DNA of 64,000 bases from Nesterenkonia lutea (lineage in GTDB: Bacteria > Actinomycetota > Actinomycetes > Actinomycetales > Micrococcaceae): the NCBI RefSeq assembly GCF_014873955.1, contig NZ_JADBED010000001.1, positions 1,054,001 to 1,118,000 of the forward strand. The letters run 5' to 3'. Below the pieces are notes generated by a model. It saw only the letters and a program-made list of their open reading frames with translations, was not told the DNA's origin and ran no database searches. A program made the position numbers and the translations under genes. Below are positions 25,093 through 34,937 of the stretch, in pieces (position 1 is the stretch's first letter; every line of letters begins with the position of its first letter).

Positions 25093-27024
25093 TCAGCCTT
25101 CAAGGCCCAGCTGGGCCTCGAAGCTGCCGCCTTCGAGGCGAGCCTTCAGCGTCTGCATGAAGCGTCCGGCGTCCGCCCCGTCCACCAGTCGGTGGTCGTA
25201 GGTCAAGGACAGGTACATCATGTGTCGGATGCCGATGCTCTCGTTGCCGTCGGAGTCCTCGACGACCATCGGCCGCTTGACGATCGCCCCGGTGCCCAGG
25301 ATCGCGACCTGAGGCTGGTTGATGATCGGGGTGTCGAACAAGGCCCCCACCGAGCCGAAGTTCGTGATCGTGAACGTGCCGCCGGAGAGCTCTCCGGGAC
25401 CGATCTTGGACTTTCGCGTCCGGTCGGCCACGTCGACGATCTTCTTGGCCAGTCCGGCCATGCTGAGGTCACCTGCGTCGTTGATGACGGGGACGAGCAG
25501 ACCCTTGTCGGTGTCCACCGCAAAAGCGAGGTGCTCGCTGGAGTGGTAGGTGATCTCCTGGTTGGTCTCGTCATACTCGGCGTTCAGCTTGGGGTGCTGC
25601 TTGAGCGCCTCCGTGACCGCAGTGCCGATGAAGGGCAGGTAGGTGAGATTGACGCCGTTCTGCTCGCGGAACGTGGCCTTGGCCCTGGCGCGCAGGTTCA
25701 CGATGCGGGTCATGTCGATCTCGTGGACCTGCGTCAGCTGCGCAGAGATGTCGAGGGACTCGTTCATCCGCTGTGCGATGACCTGGCGGATCCGGGGCGC
25801 CTTCTCGGTGGAGCCGCGCTTGGTGGTGTCCACCTCGACCTTCGGCGCAGACTTCGCCGCACCGCCCGAGGCAGGCTCCTCGGCGGAGGACTTGGACTTC
25901 TGCGCTTCGGCGGCGTCGACCACATCCTGCTTGCGGATGCGACCGCCCACGCCAGTGCCCTTCACGTCTGAGATGTCGACGCCCTCGTTCTTGGCAAGCC
26001 GACGCACCAGGGGAGTCACATAACCCTCGGCCGAGGAATCGGAGGAGTCAGACTTCGTTGTCGAAGAGCCGGAATCACTGGACTTCTCGGACTTCGCAGA
26101 GGCCTCGGACTTCTCGGACTTCGACGAGGAAGCCTCGGTCCGCTCTTCGGGAGCGGGCTCCTCGGCAGGCTCCGACTTCTCCTCGGCAGCCTGCTGTGAC
26201 TCAGCGGACTCGTCCTCAGAGGATCCCTCATCGGAGGAACCTTCGTCGCTGGAGGATTCGGCATCCTGCTCGGGTTCGCTCTGCTTCGGCGCGGAGGATC
26301 CGCCGCTGCCGGAGCCGACGAGGGCGAGGACCGCCCCGACCTCGACGGTCTCGTCCTCGGAGACCTTGATCTCCTGGATGGTTCCTGCCACGGGGGAAGG
26401 CACTTCGGTGTCGACCTTGTCGGTGGAGACCTCGAGCAGGGGCTGGTCGACCTCGACGGTGTCGCCGACCTCGACGAGCCAGCGGGTCACCGTGCCTTCT
26501 GTCACTGATTCACCCAGCTGCGGGAGGGTCACCTCCTGAGATTCGCCCTCAGAGCCACCGCCCTCGTCCTGCTGGGGCGCCTTCTCCTCGGCGGCCTGCT
26601 CGGTGGCCTCTGGCTGCTCAGCCTCGGTGGCGGCATCCTCGGCCTTTTCAGGATCAGCCTCGGAAGCCTGTTCATCCTGGGCCTGATCCTCACCGGAGTC
26701 GCCCTCGCCGTCATCGCTGTCTGCGGATGCCTCGGCCTCGCCGTTCTCCTCAGCGGATTCATCTGAGGAGTCATCGCCCGAGCCGGAGCCGTCGCCGATC
26801 TTGACCAACGGCGCACCGACCTCCACGGTCTCGTCCTCGGCCACGAGGAGCTCCTCGATGGTGCCAGCGGCGGGGGAGGGCACCTCGGTGTCCACCTTGT
26901 CGGTGGAGACCTCCAGCAGGGGCTGGTCGACCTCGACGGTGTCACCGACCTCTACGAGCCAGCGGGTCACGGTGCCTTCGGTGACTGATTCACCAAGGGC
27001 TGGAAGGTTCACGGTTTCAGACAT
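25093..27024 (-). CDS. sucB: Dihydrolipoamide acyltransferase (E2 component)
   Basis: The E2 core of the 2-oxo acid dehydrogenase complexes, 643 residues. Two lipoyl domains carry [12 protein letters not shown] with the modified Lys at 43 and 203. Acidic linkers follow each, then a peripheral-subunit-binding domain ([19 protein letters not shown], about 335-370) and the catalytic domain ending [14 protein letters not shown] with the active-site His. In actinobacteria such an E2, annotated SucB or DlaT, serves the pyruvate and/or 2-oxoglutarate complexes; the sequence alone does not say which. The two lipoyl domains are almost identical, so the duplication is recent or kept homogeneous. lpdA lies 101 bp upstream on the same strand. 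Confidence 0.93.
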   Translation of the reverse strand: MSETVNLPALGESVTEGTVTRWLVEVGDTVEVDQPLLEVSTDKVDTEVPSPAAGTIEELLVAEDETVEVGAPLVKIGDGSGSGDDSSDESAEENGEAEASADSDDGEGDSGEDQAQDEQASEADPEKAEDAATEAEQPEATEQAAEEKAPQQDEGGGSEGESQEVTLPQLGESVTEGTVTRWLVEVGDTVEVDQPLLEVSTDKVDTEVPSPVAGTIQEIKVSEDETVEVGAVLALVGSGSGGSSAPKQSEPEQDAESSSDEGSSDEGSSEDESAESQQAAEEKSEPAEEPAPEERTEASSSKSEKSEASAKSEKSSDSGSSTTKSDSSDSSAEGYVTPLVRRLAKNEGVDISDVKGTGVGGRIRKQDVVDAAEAQKSKSSAEEPASGGAAKSAPKVEVDTTKRGSTEKAPRIRQVIAQRMNESLDISAQLTQVHEIDMTRIVNLRARAKATFREQNGVNLTYLPFIGTAVTEALKQHPKLNAEYDETNQEITYHSSEHLAFAVDTDKGLLVPVINDAGDLSMAGLAKKIVDVADRTRKSKIGPGELSGGTFTITNFGSVGALFDTPIINQPQVAILGTGAIVKRPMVVEDSDGNESIGIRHMMYLSLTYDHRLVDGADAGRFMQTLKARLEGGSFEAQLGLEG

Positions 27025-27125
27025 GGTGTCCGACTCCTACTCTCAAAGTTCGACGCAGCCTCACGGCTGGAGCATTATCTCAACGGGCGGTACTGGAAGG
27101 GCCCCGGCGGTCCGGGAGGTGTGGG

Positions 27126-28505
27126 TCAGCCGTGCAGCGGGTGACCGAAGAGCGCCATCGCGGCCTCACCCATGGCTTCGTTCTGCGTGGGGTGTGCATG
27201 GACCAACGAGGCCACGTCCTCGGGGTAGGCCTCCCAGTTCACGATCAGCTGAGCCTCGCCGACCTGCTCGCTGATGCGGGTGCCGATGCCGTGGACTCCC
27301 ACGATCGGACCGCCCTTGACGCCCACCATCTTGATCAGGCCGCCGGTGCCCAGGATGGAGGACTTGCCGTTGCCCGCGAGGTTGTACTCGGTGATCTCGA
27401 CCTGATCCTTGCCGTACTTCTCCTCAGCCGCGGGCTGGGTGTAGCCCACGGACATGATCTCGGGGTCGCAGTAGGTGACCTTGGGGATGTTGATGTCCTC
27501 GACGATCATCGGGTTGTTTCCCGCGATCTCCTCGGCGACGAAGATTCCCTGCTGGTACCCGCGATGGGCCAGCTGCAGACCCGGGACGATGTCCCCGATG
27601 GCGTAGATGTTTCCGACGCCGGTGTGCAGCCGCTCGTCAGTGATCACGAAGCCGCGATCGAGCGTGATTCCTGCGTCTTCGAAGCCGAAGCCCTCAGTGA
27701 CGGGACCGCGCCCGACGGCGACCAGGCAGATCTCGGCCTCGAAGGTCTTGCCGTCCTCGAGGGTGACCTTGACGCCGTCGTCGGTCTCTTTGACCTCGTT
27801 GAAGAAGGTGCCGGTGTTGAAGGTGATGCCGCGCTTCTTGAAGGTGCGCTCAAGCTGCTTCACGATGGACGGATCCTCATTGGGCACCAGTGAGGGCAGG
27901 CCCTCGATGATGGTGACCTCGGTGCCGTAGGAGGTCCAGGCCGAGGCGAATTCGCAGCCGATGACGCCGCCGCCGAGCACGATCGCCGACTTCGGAGTGG
28001 AGTCCATCTCCAGCGCCTCGGTGGAAGTGATGATCTTCTTGCTCAGCGGCAGGCCGAAGGTCTTCGAGGTGGAGCCGGTGGCAAGCACGATGTTCTTGCC
28101 GGTGTACCGTGTGCCGTCCACCTCGATCTCGTTCTCCGACACGAGCTTTCCCTCGCCGGAGACGACCGTGACCTTTCGCATCTTCAGCAGGCCCGTGAGG
28201 CCCTTGTACTTCCCGGCGACGATGCCGTCCTTGTACTCGCGGACCTTGGCCATGTCCACGCCCTCGAAAGTGGTCTTGACGCCGTACTTCTCTGAGGTGC
28301 GCGCCTCGTCGGCGAGCTCAGCGGCATGCAGGTAGGCCTTGGTGGGGATGCAGCCCCAGTGCAGACAGGTGCCGCCGAGCTTGTCCTTCTCGATGAGGCC
28401 CACGGTGAGGCCGTGCTGGACCGAGCGCAGCGCGGCAGCATAGCCTGCGCTGCCTCCGCCGAGAACGAGTACGTCGAATTCCTGAGGCTGGTCGGCCACT
28501 GTCAT
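27126..28505 (-). CDS. lpdA: Dihydrolipoyl dehydrogenase (E3)
   Basis: A flavoprotein that reoxidises the dihydrolipoyl arm of E2 and reduces NAD. It shows the FAD motif LVLGGGSAGYAAALRS, the redox disulfide in GGTCLHWGCIPTK, an NAD-binding GGGVIGCEFA segment and the C-terminal interface HAHPTQNEAMGE with the catalytic His-Glu pair. Length (459 residues) is normal. The genes pepA, lpdA and sucB run in that order on the minus strand; a strong hairpin separates pepA from lpdA, so lpdA-sucB may have its own promoter in 28506-28547. Confidence 0.96.
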   Translation of the reverse strand: MTVADQPQEFDVLVLGGGSAGYAAALRSVQHGLTVGLIEKDKLGGTCLHWGCIPTKAYLHAAELADEARTSEKYGVKTTFEGVDMAKVREYKDGIVAGKYKGLTGLLKMRKVTVVSGEGKLVSENEIEVDGTRYTGKNIVLATGSTSKTFGLPLSKKIITSTEALEMDSTPKSAIVLGGGVIGCEFASAWTSYGTEVTIIEGLPSLVPNEDPSIVKQLERTFKKRGITFNTGTFFNEVKETDDGVKVTLEDGKTFEAEICLVAVGRGPVTEGFGFEDAGITLDRGFVITDERLHTGVGNIYAIGDIVPGLQLAHRGYQQGIFVAEEIAGNNPMIVEDINIPKVTYCDPEIMSVGYTQPAAEEKYGKDQVEITEYNLAGNGKSSILGTGGLIKMVGVKGGPIVGVHGIGTRISEQVGEAQLIVNWEAYPEDVASLVHAHPTQNEAMGEAAMALFGHPLHG

Positions 28506-28547
28506 TGCTCCCTTGCATCGAGTGAGACGTGAAGTTCATTGATTTCG

Positions 28548-28599
28548 CCTGTGGCGCGCTTCGCGTGGGACGTTCGACCCGTTCGAAGCGCGCCACAGG
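28548..28599 (-). terminator. 16-bp perfect inverted repeat between pepA and lpdA
   Basis: The arm 28548-28563 is the exact complement of 28584-28599, with a 20-base loop. It lies 50 bp past the pepA stop on the minus strand and ends 42 bp before the lpdA start. No U-tract follows, so termination is probable but not certain. Confidence 0.6.
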
Positions 28600-28648
28600 T
28601 GTTCGTTGCGTTCAGCCTATCGCTTGTGCGCAGGCATCAGCCACTGAA

Positions 28649-30238
28649 TCAGCGACTGATGCCCTCGAGGTAGCTGATCAGCGTGCGCACCATCACGCCG
28701 GTGCCCGATTTGGGGGTGTAGCCGTAGGCGCTCTTCTCGTTGAACGCCGGCCCGGCGATGTCCAGGTGGGCCCAGGGGATCCGCGTGGACTCGGGATCCA
28801 GAGCGTCCGTGGCGGCTCCCGCGCGGTCTCCGACGAACTCGCGCAGGAAGGCAGCGGCGTTGAGCATGCCGCCGAACCGGTCGCCGAGGTTGGTCAGGTC
28901 AGCGACCTCGGAGTCGAAGCCGGCGCGCGCCTCTTCGGGGATGGGCATGGGCCACAGGCTCTCGCCGGCCTCCTGAGAGGCCACCACGAGCGCCTCGCGC
29001 AGGTCCTCGTTGCCCATCACCCCGGTGGTCCGCACGCCGAGCGCGATCATCTGCGCGCCGGTGAGCGTGGCCACGTCGATGATCGCATCGGGCTGCTCGG
29101 CCGAGGCCGCGACCAGGCCGTCGGCGAGGACCAGCCGGCCCTCGGCGTCGGTGTTTAGCACCTCCACGGTCTTGCCGCCGTGGATGGTGATGACGTCCTC
29201 GGGGCGCTGGGCGGTGTCTGAGGGCATGTTCTCGGCCAGGCACAGCCAGCCGGTGACCTTGACCGGCAGGTTCAGGTCAGCTGCGGCCCGGACGACGGCG
29301 GCCACAGTGGCCGCGCCGCCCATGTCCAGCTTCATGGTGGTCATGGAGGCGGCGGGCTTCAGCGACAGTCCTCCGGAGTCGAAGGTGATGCCCTTGCCGA
29401 CCAGCGCGATGTGGGCCACGGGCTTGGCGGGGGAGTGTTCCATCCGGACCATCCGCGGTTTCCGGGAGGAGCCGGCTCCCACGCCGAGGATTCCGCCGAA
29501 GCCGTCCCTGGCGAGCTCCTTCTCGGCCCAGACCTTGGTCTTGACCTTCGCGGCACGAGCAGACCCGCCTGCACAGGCCGGGGCCTTGGTGCGATCTGCT
29601 AGCTCCGTGACGATGTCGGCGAAGCTCTCCGGGAAGAGGTGGCTCGGGGGCGTGTTCACCAGATCGCGGGTCGCACGCACGGCCGAGCCGACGACGGCGG
29701 CGCGGTCCAGTGCGGCGCGGGTCTGCTTGTCCTTGAGCTCCGTCAGGATCTGGATGTCACGCACGGGCGAGGCCGTCCGTGCCTCCTCCGAGCTGCGGAA
29801 GTGGTTGAAGGAGTACGCGCCGATCGCGGCACCCTCGGCGATGGCGCCGACCTGCTCCACCGACGAGGCGGGCAGCGCCAGGGCCACAGACTCGATGCTG
29901 CCGAGCTGGCGGACCGTGGAGCCCGCGGCGCGTCGCAGCGCTTCCAGCGAGATCCCTCCGGTGGGCTCACCGGTCAGCGGGCCCACGCCGATGAGGACCA
30001 GGGTCTCGGAGTTGAAGCCGTCCATGCCCGGAAGGCGCAGGAGCTGATCGGCGGCGCCCGTGGCCCCCAGCGCCTTCAGCGAGTCCGCCACGCCCTTCGC
30101 GGCGGCATCGGCGAGCGGGTTCGGGAGAAGGATGGGACCCTGCGGGCCCTTCGCGACACCGAGCACGAGCGCGTCAGTCGCGGTCTTCTCGATCGAGGTG
30201 GATACAGCGGAGAGGCTGGGCTGGAAATCGTTGATCAC
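28649..30238 (-). CDS. pepA: Leucyl aminopeptidase (M17 family)
   Basis: A two-metal aminopeptidase that trims N-terminal residues from peptides. It has the metal and catalytic segments VGKGITFDSGGLSLKP and the M17 signature NTDAEGRLVLADGL, with MKLDMGGAA between them. I chose the GTG at 30238 (529 residues, VINDFQPSL) because it lies close to the normal N-terminus; an upstream in-frame start at 30316 adds 26 residues that look like intergenic sequence. It is divergent from the PAC2 gene, with about 195 bp between them. Confidence 0.93.
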   Translation of the reverse strand: MINDFQPSLSAVSTSIEKTATDALVLGVAKGPQGPILLPNPLADAAAKGVADSLKALGATGAADQLLRLPGMDGFNSETLVLIGVGPLTGEPTGGISLEALRRAAGSTVRQLGSIESVALALPASSVEQVGAIAEGAAIGAYSFNHFRSSEEARTASPVRDIQILTELKDKQTRAALDRAAVVGSAVRATRDLVNTPPSHLFPESFADIVTELADRTKAPACAGGSARAAKVKTKVWAEKELARDGFGGILGVGAGSSRKPRMVRMEHSPAKPVAHIALVGKGITFDSGGLSLKPAASMTTMKLDMGGAATVAAVVRAAADLNLPVKVTGWLCLAENMPSDTAQRPEDVITIHGGKTVEVLNTDAEGRLVLADGLVAASAEQPDAIIDVATLTGAQMIALGVRTTGVMGNEDLREALVVASQEAGESLWPMPIPEEARAGFDSEVADLTNLGDRFGGMLNAAAFLREFVGDRAGAATDALDPESTRIPWAHLDIAGPAFNEKSAYGYTPKSGTGVMVRTLISYLEGISR

Positions 30239-30432
30239 ATCTGTCCCGTCTGATTCCAAGGGTGGTGGAATCGCAAAGTCGTCATGGTGGTTCTCGACAA
30301 TCGATCCTAACCACAATCCGCGCGGGAATGCCTGCAGGTGGCATCCTGTTGTACAGACGACTCTCTGGGCCGGCTGCGCCGCACGATGCGGTGGATGACG
30401 TCCCAGTCCCCATACCGAAGAGGAGCCCTCAG

Positions 30433-31578
30433 GTGAAGGACCCCCTGGATCTGCTGCATGTGCACCCGGCAGCCGATGGAAGCGACGAGTCGGACTCCTT
30501 CGTGAACCTCGGCAGCCAGAACACCCCCGAGTCCACCGTCAGCGCAGAGGCTGGTGCCCTGGTGCTGCGCGAGGACCAGGGACCGGCTGAGAGGCTGAGC
30601 CTGCTGGTCTCCTGGTCCGGCCATACAGACGCCGGAAGCCTCAGCGAACAGCTCTCCGACTCTCTGCTCGGCACCCTGCCCCACCATCGGCTCGCCAGCT
30701 TCGACGTCGACGAGCTCTTCGACTACCGCTCGCGGCGTCCGCAGATCACCTTCACCGACAACCAGTTCAGTGATTTCAAGAGCCCCTCCCTGGAGCTCTA
30801 TGAGGTTCGTGATGCACTGGGGCAGCCCTTCCTCTTCCTCGCCGGAGACGAGCCCGACTACCAGTGGGACCGCGTCTCCAGTGCCGTGCTGCAGCTGGTG
30901 GAGCGCCTGAATGTGAAGCTGGTGGTGCTCGTGGACGCGCTGGGCCTGCCCACTCCGCACACCCGCCCGATCGGGGTCACCGCGCACGGGAACCGGCCGG
31001 ATCTCATCGAGGGGATCTCCACCTGGGGCCCCACCGCGCAGATAGAGGCCGGACTCAGCCAGTTCCTGGAGCTGCGACTGACGCAGGCGCAGCGCGAGGT
31101 CGTCGGCTACACGCTTCACGTGCCCCACTATCTGGCGGCGGGGAAGTTCCCGCATGTCGCCGTGGCCGCGCTGGAGTACGCCGGAGCGGCGCTGGAGCTC
31201 ATGCTGCCCACCGAGGAGCTGCGTGAGGCATCGCGTGTGGTGGACCAGGACGTCTCCCGGCAGGTCCAGCAGAACTCGGAGATCCAGGGCATGGTCGAAC
31301 GCCTGGAGCGGAACTTCGATGAGTACGCGACCCCGCAGCAGCGGTCCCTCCTGGTCAAGGACGATGAGGCGGTCCCCGACGCCGAGGAGCTCGGTGCGGC
31401 CGTGGAGGCGTACCTGCGTCACCATGACCCGGCTGAGGACGCCGTCCCGGAGGCGCCGGCGGACCGGGAGATCGCGGCGGATCCCGAGTCCGAGACTGGT
31501 CACACCTCCCAGGAGGACACCGGGGTTGAAGATGATGCCCCTTCCAAGGATGAGCACCCCACCGACCCGGAGCGCTGA
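30433..31578 (+). CDS. PAC2-family protein
   Basis: A 381-residue cytoplasmic protein of the PAC2 (proteasome assembly chaperone 2-like) superfamily. Recognisable segments are PFLFLAGDEPDYQWDR, the core VVLVDALGLPTPHTRP and HVPHYLAAGKFPHVA. The C-terminal quarter is acidic and probably disordered. Actinobacterial members are widespread, but their role is not settled; a proteasome link is inherited from the family name only. I chose the GTG at 30433 because GAGGAG precedes it, although the frame is open to 30262. It is followed by a DUF4192 gene and sigA on the same strand. Confidence 0.85.
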   Translation: MKDPLDLLHVHPAADGSDESDSFVNLGSQNTPESTVSAEAGALVLREDQGPAERLSLLVSWSGHTDAGSLSEQLSDSLLGTLPHHRLASFDVDELFDYRSRRPQITFTDNQFSDFKSPSLELYEVRDALGQPFLFLAGDEPDYQWDRVSSAVLQLVERLNVKLVVLVDALGLPTPHTRPIGVTAHGNRPDLIEGISTWGPTAQIEAGLSQFLELRLTQAQREVVGYTLHVPHYLAAGKFPHVAVAALEYAGAALELMLPTEELREASRVVDQDVSRQVQQNSEIQGMVERLERNFDEYATPQQRSLLVKDDEAVPDAEELGAAVEAYLRHHDPAEDAVPEAPADREIAADPESETGHTSQEDTGVEDDAPSKDEHPTDPER

Positions 31579-31610
31579 CCGGGCGCTGACCCTGACCCCC
31601 AGCGCTGACC
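31572..31610. repeat. GCGCTGACC repeated at the PAC2 gene stop codon
   Basis: GCGCTGACC occurs at 31572, 31583 and 31602. The first copy contains the TGA stop of the PAC2 gene. Spacing is irregular (11 and 19 bp). Confidence 0.7.
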
Positions 31611-31718
31611 GGAAGGCTGTTCTTCCCCAGGGCAGGTGCGGCGGACGGCTGCGGCAGCGCCATCCACAGCGCATTGACACCGCCTGCGGGAGATGTCCAT
31701 GACGAGCAGGCTTCAGGC

Positions 31719-32969
31719 ATGGACGCACTCTCCCATGACGACCAGCCCCGCCGCGGAACCCCGGAGGCGCGGCACACCTCACCAGACTCGCCTCCCGTTC
31801 AGCCGAGGTTGGACATCCAGAGCCCGGCCGACTGCCTGCAGCTGGTGCGGCACACCTTCGGCGGGATCCCTGCCGAGTCCCTGATCGTGATCGGGCTGCG
31901 GGATGGTCACACCGGGGGACATATGCGTGTCGATCTGCGACCGGCGCTGGTGGACCCCTACGTCTCGGTCCGCCTGATCGCCGAATGCCTGGCCGGCGAG
32001 GGAGCCGAACCCGTCCCGGAGGCGGCGCTGGTCATGCTCATCGGAGCCGAGCCGGACGGCGACTCCCAGCAGTCCTCCTGGCAGGCCTGCCTCGCGGCGC
32101 TGGGTCTGCTGCTGGAGTCTGAGTACTGCGTGCGCATGGTCCAGGTGTGGTTCGTCGCGGGCGACACCATCCGTGATCCACGCGGCGCCGAGGAGGGTGG
32201 GCGCACTCCTGCACCGCACTCGGTCTCGGACCTGATGGCAGACGCCGCGCACCCCGACGGGGTGCTCTCCGCCGACCGGAGGGCACGCCCTCTCGAACGC
32301 GCGGCCGCGCTCTTCCTGAGTCAGGCTCCCGCCCCGGATGCGGAGATCCGGAACGCCGTCGAACAGGAGCGTCGCCAGCGCGCGGAGCGGCTCAGTCCGC
32401 TGCAGGCTCAGCGGCTGCTGCTCCGCTGGGACGCTGCGCTCGAGGAAGTCTCGCCGGAGGCACCGAGCTTCACCGCCGAGGTCGTCACCCGCCTCCTGGA
32501 GCAGCTCAGGAGCGGACCCTGCCGTGATCTGCTGATTCCACTGGCCACGCTGGGACTGCCCGCCGCGATGCTGGGGCTGCGCGTCCATAGCTCCCCGGGG
32601 GCCAGCTGGACGGATCCGGATCAGCATCGACTGCTCGAGGACTATGCCGCATCATTCCTCGGAGAGACGGGCCGTCGTCCGGACTGGGAGCGGGTGGACT
32701 CGCTCGAGCTGGTGCTGCAGCGGCTTGTGCCCTACGCCGAAGGGGCGGAGCGGGAGAATCTGCTCTGCCTGATGGCCTGGATCGAATGGTCGCGAGGACG
32801 CGGTACAGCAGCAGGTGCCTTCATCGATCAATGCCTCCAGGAGTTTCCGCAGAACCAGTTCAGCGCGCTGATCGAACGGCTCATGCAGCTCAAAGGCGTC
32901 TGCGCCTGGGCGCGGGTGAAGAAGCACAGCTGGTCCTGGACGCGCAGCCAGGCGGAGTCGAAGAGCTGA
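31719..32969 (+). CDS. DUF4192-family protein
   Basis: A protein of about 416 residues with the DUF4192 layout: an N-terminal DIQSPADCLQLVRHTFGGIPAESLIVIGL segment (this family typically starts with such a Rossmann-like strand), a central helical region and a C-terminal LLCLMAWIEWSRGRGTAAGAFIDQCLQ segment. No catalytic motif is evident and the function is unknown. The frame opens with a TTG at 31674; I prefer the ATG at 31719, though its ribosome site is weak. It lies between the PAC2 gene and sigA. Confidence 0.8.
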   Translation: MDALSHDDQPRRGTPEARHTSPDSPPVQPRLDIQSPADCLQLVRHTFGGIPAESLIVIGLRDGHTGGHMRVDLRPALVDPYVSVRLIAECLAGEGAEPVPEAALVMLIGAEPDGDSQQSSWQACLAALGLLLESEYCVRMVQVWFVAGDTIRDPRGAEEGGRTPAPHSVSDLMADAAHPDGVLSADRRARPLERAAALFLSQAPAPDAEIRNAVEQERRQRAERLSPLQAQRLLLRWDAALEEVSPEAPSFTAEVVTRLLEQLRSGPCRDLLIPLATLGLPAAMLGLRVHSSPGASWTDPDQHRLLEDYAASFLGETGRRPDWERVDSLELVLQRLVPYAEGAERENLLCLMAWIEWSRGRGTAAGAFIDQCLQEFPQNQFSALIERLMQLKGVCAWARVKKHSWSWTRSQAESKS

Positions 32970-33060
32970 GAAAAATATCCCCGGATTGGGAATGCCAGCG
33001 GAACAAGCTATGTTGTCAACTGCTGAGACCCTGCAACCATTGTGGGATCGCGCCGCCGCA

Positions 33061-33078
33061 GGAGCTGTTGACAGCTCC
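33061..33078. promoter_or_regulatory. Palindrome containing TTGACA upstream of sigA
   Basis: GGAGCTGT and ACAGCTCC form an 8-bp dyad around TG, embedding a perfect TTGACA hexamer at 33068-33073, about 110 bp before the sigA GTG. Other -35-like hexamers (TTGACA at 33106, TTGACC at 33125) lie in the same 209-bp gap, but no matching -10 at 17 bp is clear. The region is AT-richer than its surroundings. Confidence 0.4.
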
Positions 33079-33178
33079 TCAGCGAGTGCGACTTCAATAA
33101 TGGCCTTGACAGGGTCATAGGTGTGTTGACCATCAAGTTCAGCGCATCTGCTTCATATGTCCAAGTCGGAAGGTCAAC

Positions 33179-34603
33179 GTGCCCACTACTGCGTCCAAGT
33201 CCACTGAAGAGAACGCGGCCGCTGCCGAGGCGGAGAAGAAGACGCCCGCCAAGAAGAGTGCCGCCACGCGCAGCACTGCCAGCGGCAAGTCCACGGCGAC
33301 GAAGAAGAGCACCGCCGGCACCGCGGCGAAGAAGGCTCCTGCATCGAAGGCCGCCCCAGCCAAGAAGGCGGCTGCGACGAAGGCCGCCCCCGCCACGGCA
33401 GCGTCTGCCGCGGCGACCAAGGCGCCCGCCAAGAAGACCGGTGGCCGGAAGAAGGCCGCAGACCCGGTCGACGAGGTGCTGGCCGAGGTGGATGCCGAGG
33501 AGCAGGCTGCTCCGACAGCGGCTCTGGAGAAGGCAGTCGCCAAGGCGGTCGCCGACGGCGAAGATCCCGAGGTCATCGCCGAAGACGGTCAGAAGCCCAA
33601 GGACAGCGACGAGGAGGAGTCCAAGGGCCGCGGATTCGTCATCTCCAACGCTGACGAGGACGACGCCCCTGCCATCCAGGTGGTCTCCGCGGGCGCCACC
33701 GCCGACCCGGTCAAGGACTACCTCAAGCAGATCGGCAAGGTCGCGCTGCTGAACGCCGAGCAGGAGGTCGATCTCGCTCTGCGCATCGAGGCTGGCCTCT
33801 TCGCAGATCACAAGCTTGCCCGCGAGGACATCAAGGACAAGCGGCTCCGCCGTGATCTGGAACTTGTGGTCGCCGACGGCAAGCGGGCGAAGAACCACCT
33901 GCTCGAAGCCAACCTTCGACTCGTCGTCTCGCTGGCCAAGCGCTACACCGGACGCGGCATGCTCTTCCTGGACCTGATCCAGGAGGGAAATCTCGGACTC
34001 ATCCGTGCCGTGGAGAAGTTCGACTACACCAAGGGCTTCAAGTTCTCGACCTATGCCACGTGGTGGATCCGGCAGGCCATCACCCGTGCCATGGCGGACC
34101 AGGCGCGCACCATCCGCATCCCGGTGCACATGGTCGAGGTCATCAACAAGCTGGCCCGCGTCCAGCGGCAGATGCTCCAGGACCTGGGCCGGGAGCCCAC
34201 TCCGGAGGAGCTCGCCCAGGAACTCGACATGACGCCTGAGAAGGTCGTCGAGGTGCAGAAGTATGGCCGTGAGCCCATCTCGCTGCACACCCCGCTCGGC
34301 GAAGACGGAGACTCCGAGTTCGGTGACCTGATCGAGGATTCAGAGGCGGTCGTGCCTTCGGACGCGGTCAGCTTCACCCTGCTTCAGGAACAGCTGCATT
34401 CGGTGCTGGACACGCTCGCCGAGCGTGAAGCCGGCGTCGTGGCCATGCGCTTCGGACTCACCGACGGCCAGCCCAAGACCCTGGACGAGATCGGCAAGGT
34501 CTACGGAGTCACGCGCGAGCGGATCCGGCAGATAGAGTCCAAGACCATGTCCAAGCTGCGCCATCCCAGCCGCTCTCAGGTCCTGCGGGATTACCTGGAC
34601 TGA
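33179..34603 (+). CDS. sigA: Primary RNA polymerase sigma factor
   Basis: The housekeeping sigma-70 factor, 474 residues. The first 100 residues are a Lys/Ala/Thr tail resembling histone H1, followed by an acidic stretch, as in other actinobacterial primary sigma factors. Region 1.2 starts [16 protein letters not shown], region 2 has [21 protein letters not shown] and [16 protein letters not shown], region 3 and region 4 end in [21 protein letters not shown]. The GTG start follows GGAAGG. A perfect 19-bp hairpin ends the gene. Confidence 0.97.
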   Translation: MPTTASKSTEENAAAAEAEKKTPAKKSAATRSTASGKSTATKKSTAGTAAKKAPASKAAPAKKAAATKAAPATAASAAATKAPAKKTGGRKKAADPVDEVLAEVDAEEQAAPTAALEKAVAKAVADGEDPEVIAEDGQKPKDSDEEESKGRGFVISNADEDDAPAIQVVSAGATADPVKDYLKQIGKVALLNAEQEVDLALRIEAGLFADHKLAREDIKDKRLRRDLELVVADGKRAKNHLLEANLRLVVSLAKRYTGRGMLFLDLIQEGNLGLIRAVEKFDYTKGFKFSTYATWWIRQAITRAMADQARTIRIPVHMVEVINKLARVQRQMLQDLGREPTPEELAQELDMTPEKVVEVQKYGREPISLHTPLGEDGDSEFGDLIEDSEAVVPSDAVSFTLLQEQLHSVLDTLAEREAGVVAMRFGLTDGQPKTLDEIGKVYGVTRERIRQIESKTMSKLRHPSRSQVLRDYLD

Positions 34604-34617
34604 GCCCGGTGCTCAGA

Positions 34618-34659
34618 CGAAAGGGTGCGGCCCGGATCTCTCCGGGCCGCACCCTTTCG
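34618..34659. terminator. 19-bp hairpin terminator after sigA
   Basis: A perfect 19-bp stem (34618-34636 with 34641-34659) with a TCTC loop lies 15 bp past the sigA stop. The outer CGAAAGGG/CCCTTTCG gives short A and T runs on both sides, fitting termination of sigA and of the convergent DUF7455 gene. Confidence 0.85.
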
Positions 34660-34721
34660 TCATGCTGGGCCGCCGTGGCCCTCGCGCGGTCTGTGTTCCC
34701 GCGTCGCCGAGGACTCCGGTG

Positions 34722-34937
34722 CTATCTCGCGGTCACCAGGCGGTCTGATTCATCGATCCACTCGACGGTCTTGGGTCGCAGCGAATCCTCGACCTGCCGT
34801 GCGTGGTGATTGCAGAAGAGCAGAACGCCGGATGGCAGGGCCGCTCGCACATAGGCCTGTGCCCCGCAGCGGTCGCAACGATCAAGGGCAGTCAGGGTTG
34901 TCGGCTGATTTTCCAGGGTGCCAGTGGTACCGGTCAT
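34722..34937 (-). CDS. DUF7455-family small zinc-ribbon-like protein
   Basis: A 71-residue protein with a CDRCGAQAYV pair and LLFCNHHA, a likely four-ligand zinc site. AGGAGG precedes the ATG at 34937. Small proteins of this kind sit between sigA and the topoisomerase B gene in many actinobacteria; the function is unknown. The frame extends upstream to 35015, but the segment there has no ribosome site. Confidence 0.82.
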   Translation of the reverse strand: MTGTTGTLENQPTTLTALDRCDRCGAQAYVRAALPSGVLLFCNHHARQVEDSLRPKTVEWIDESDRLVTAR

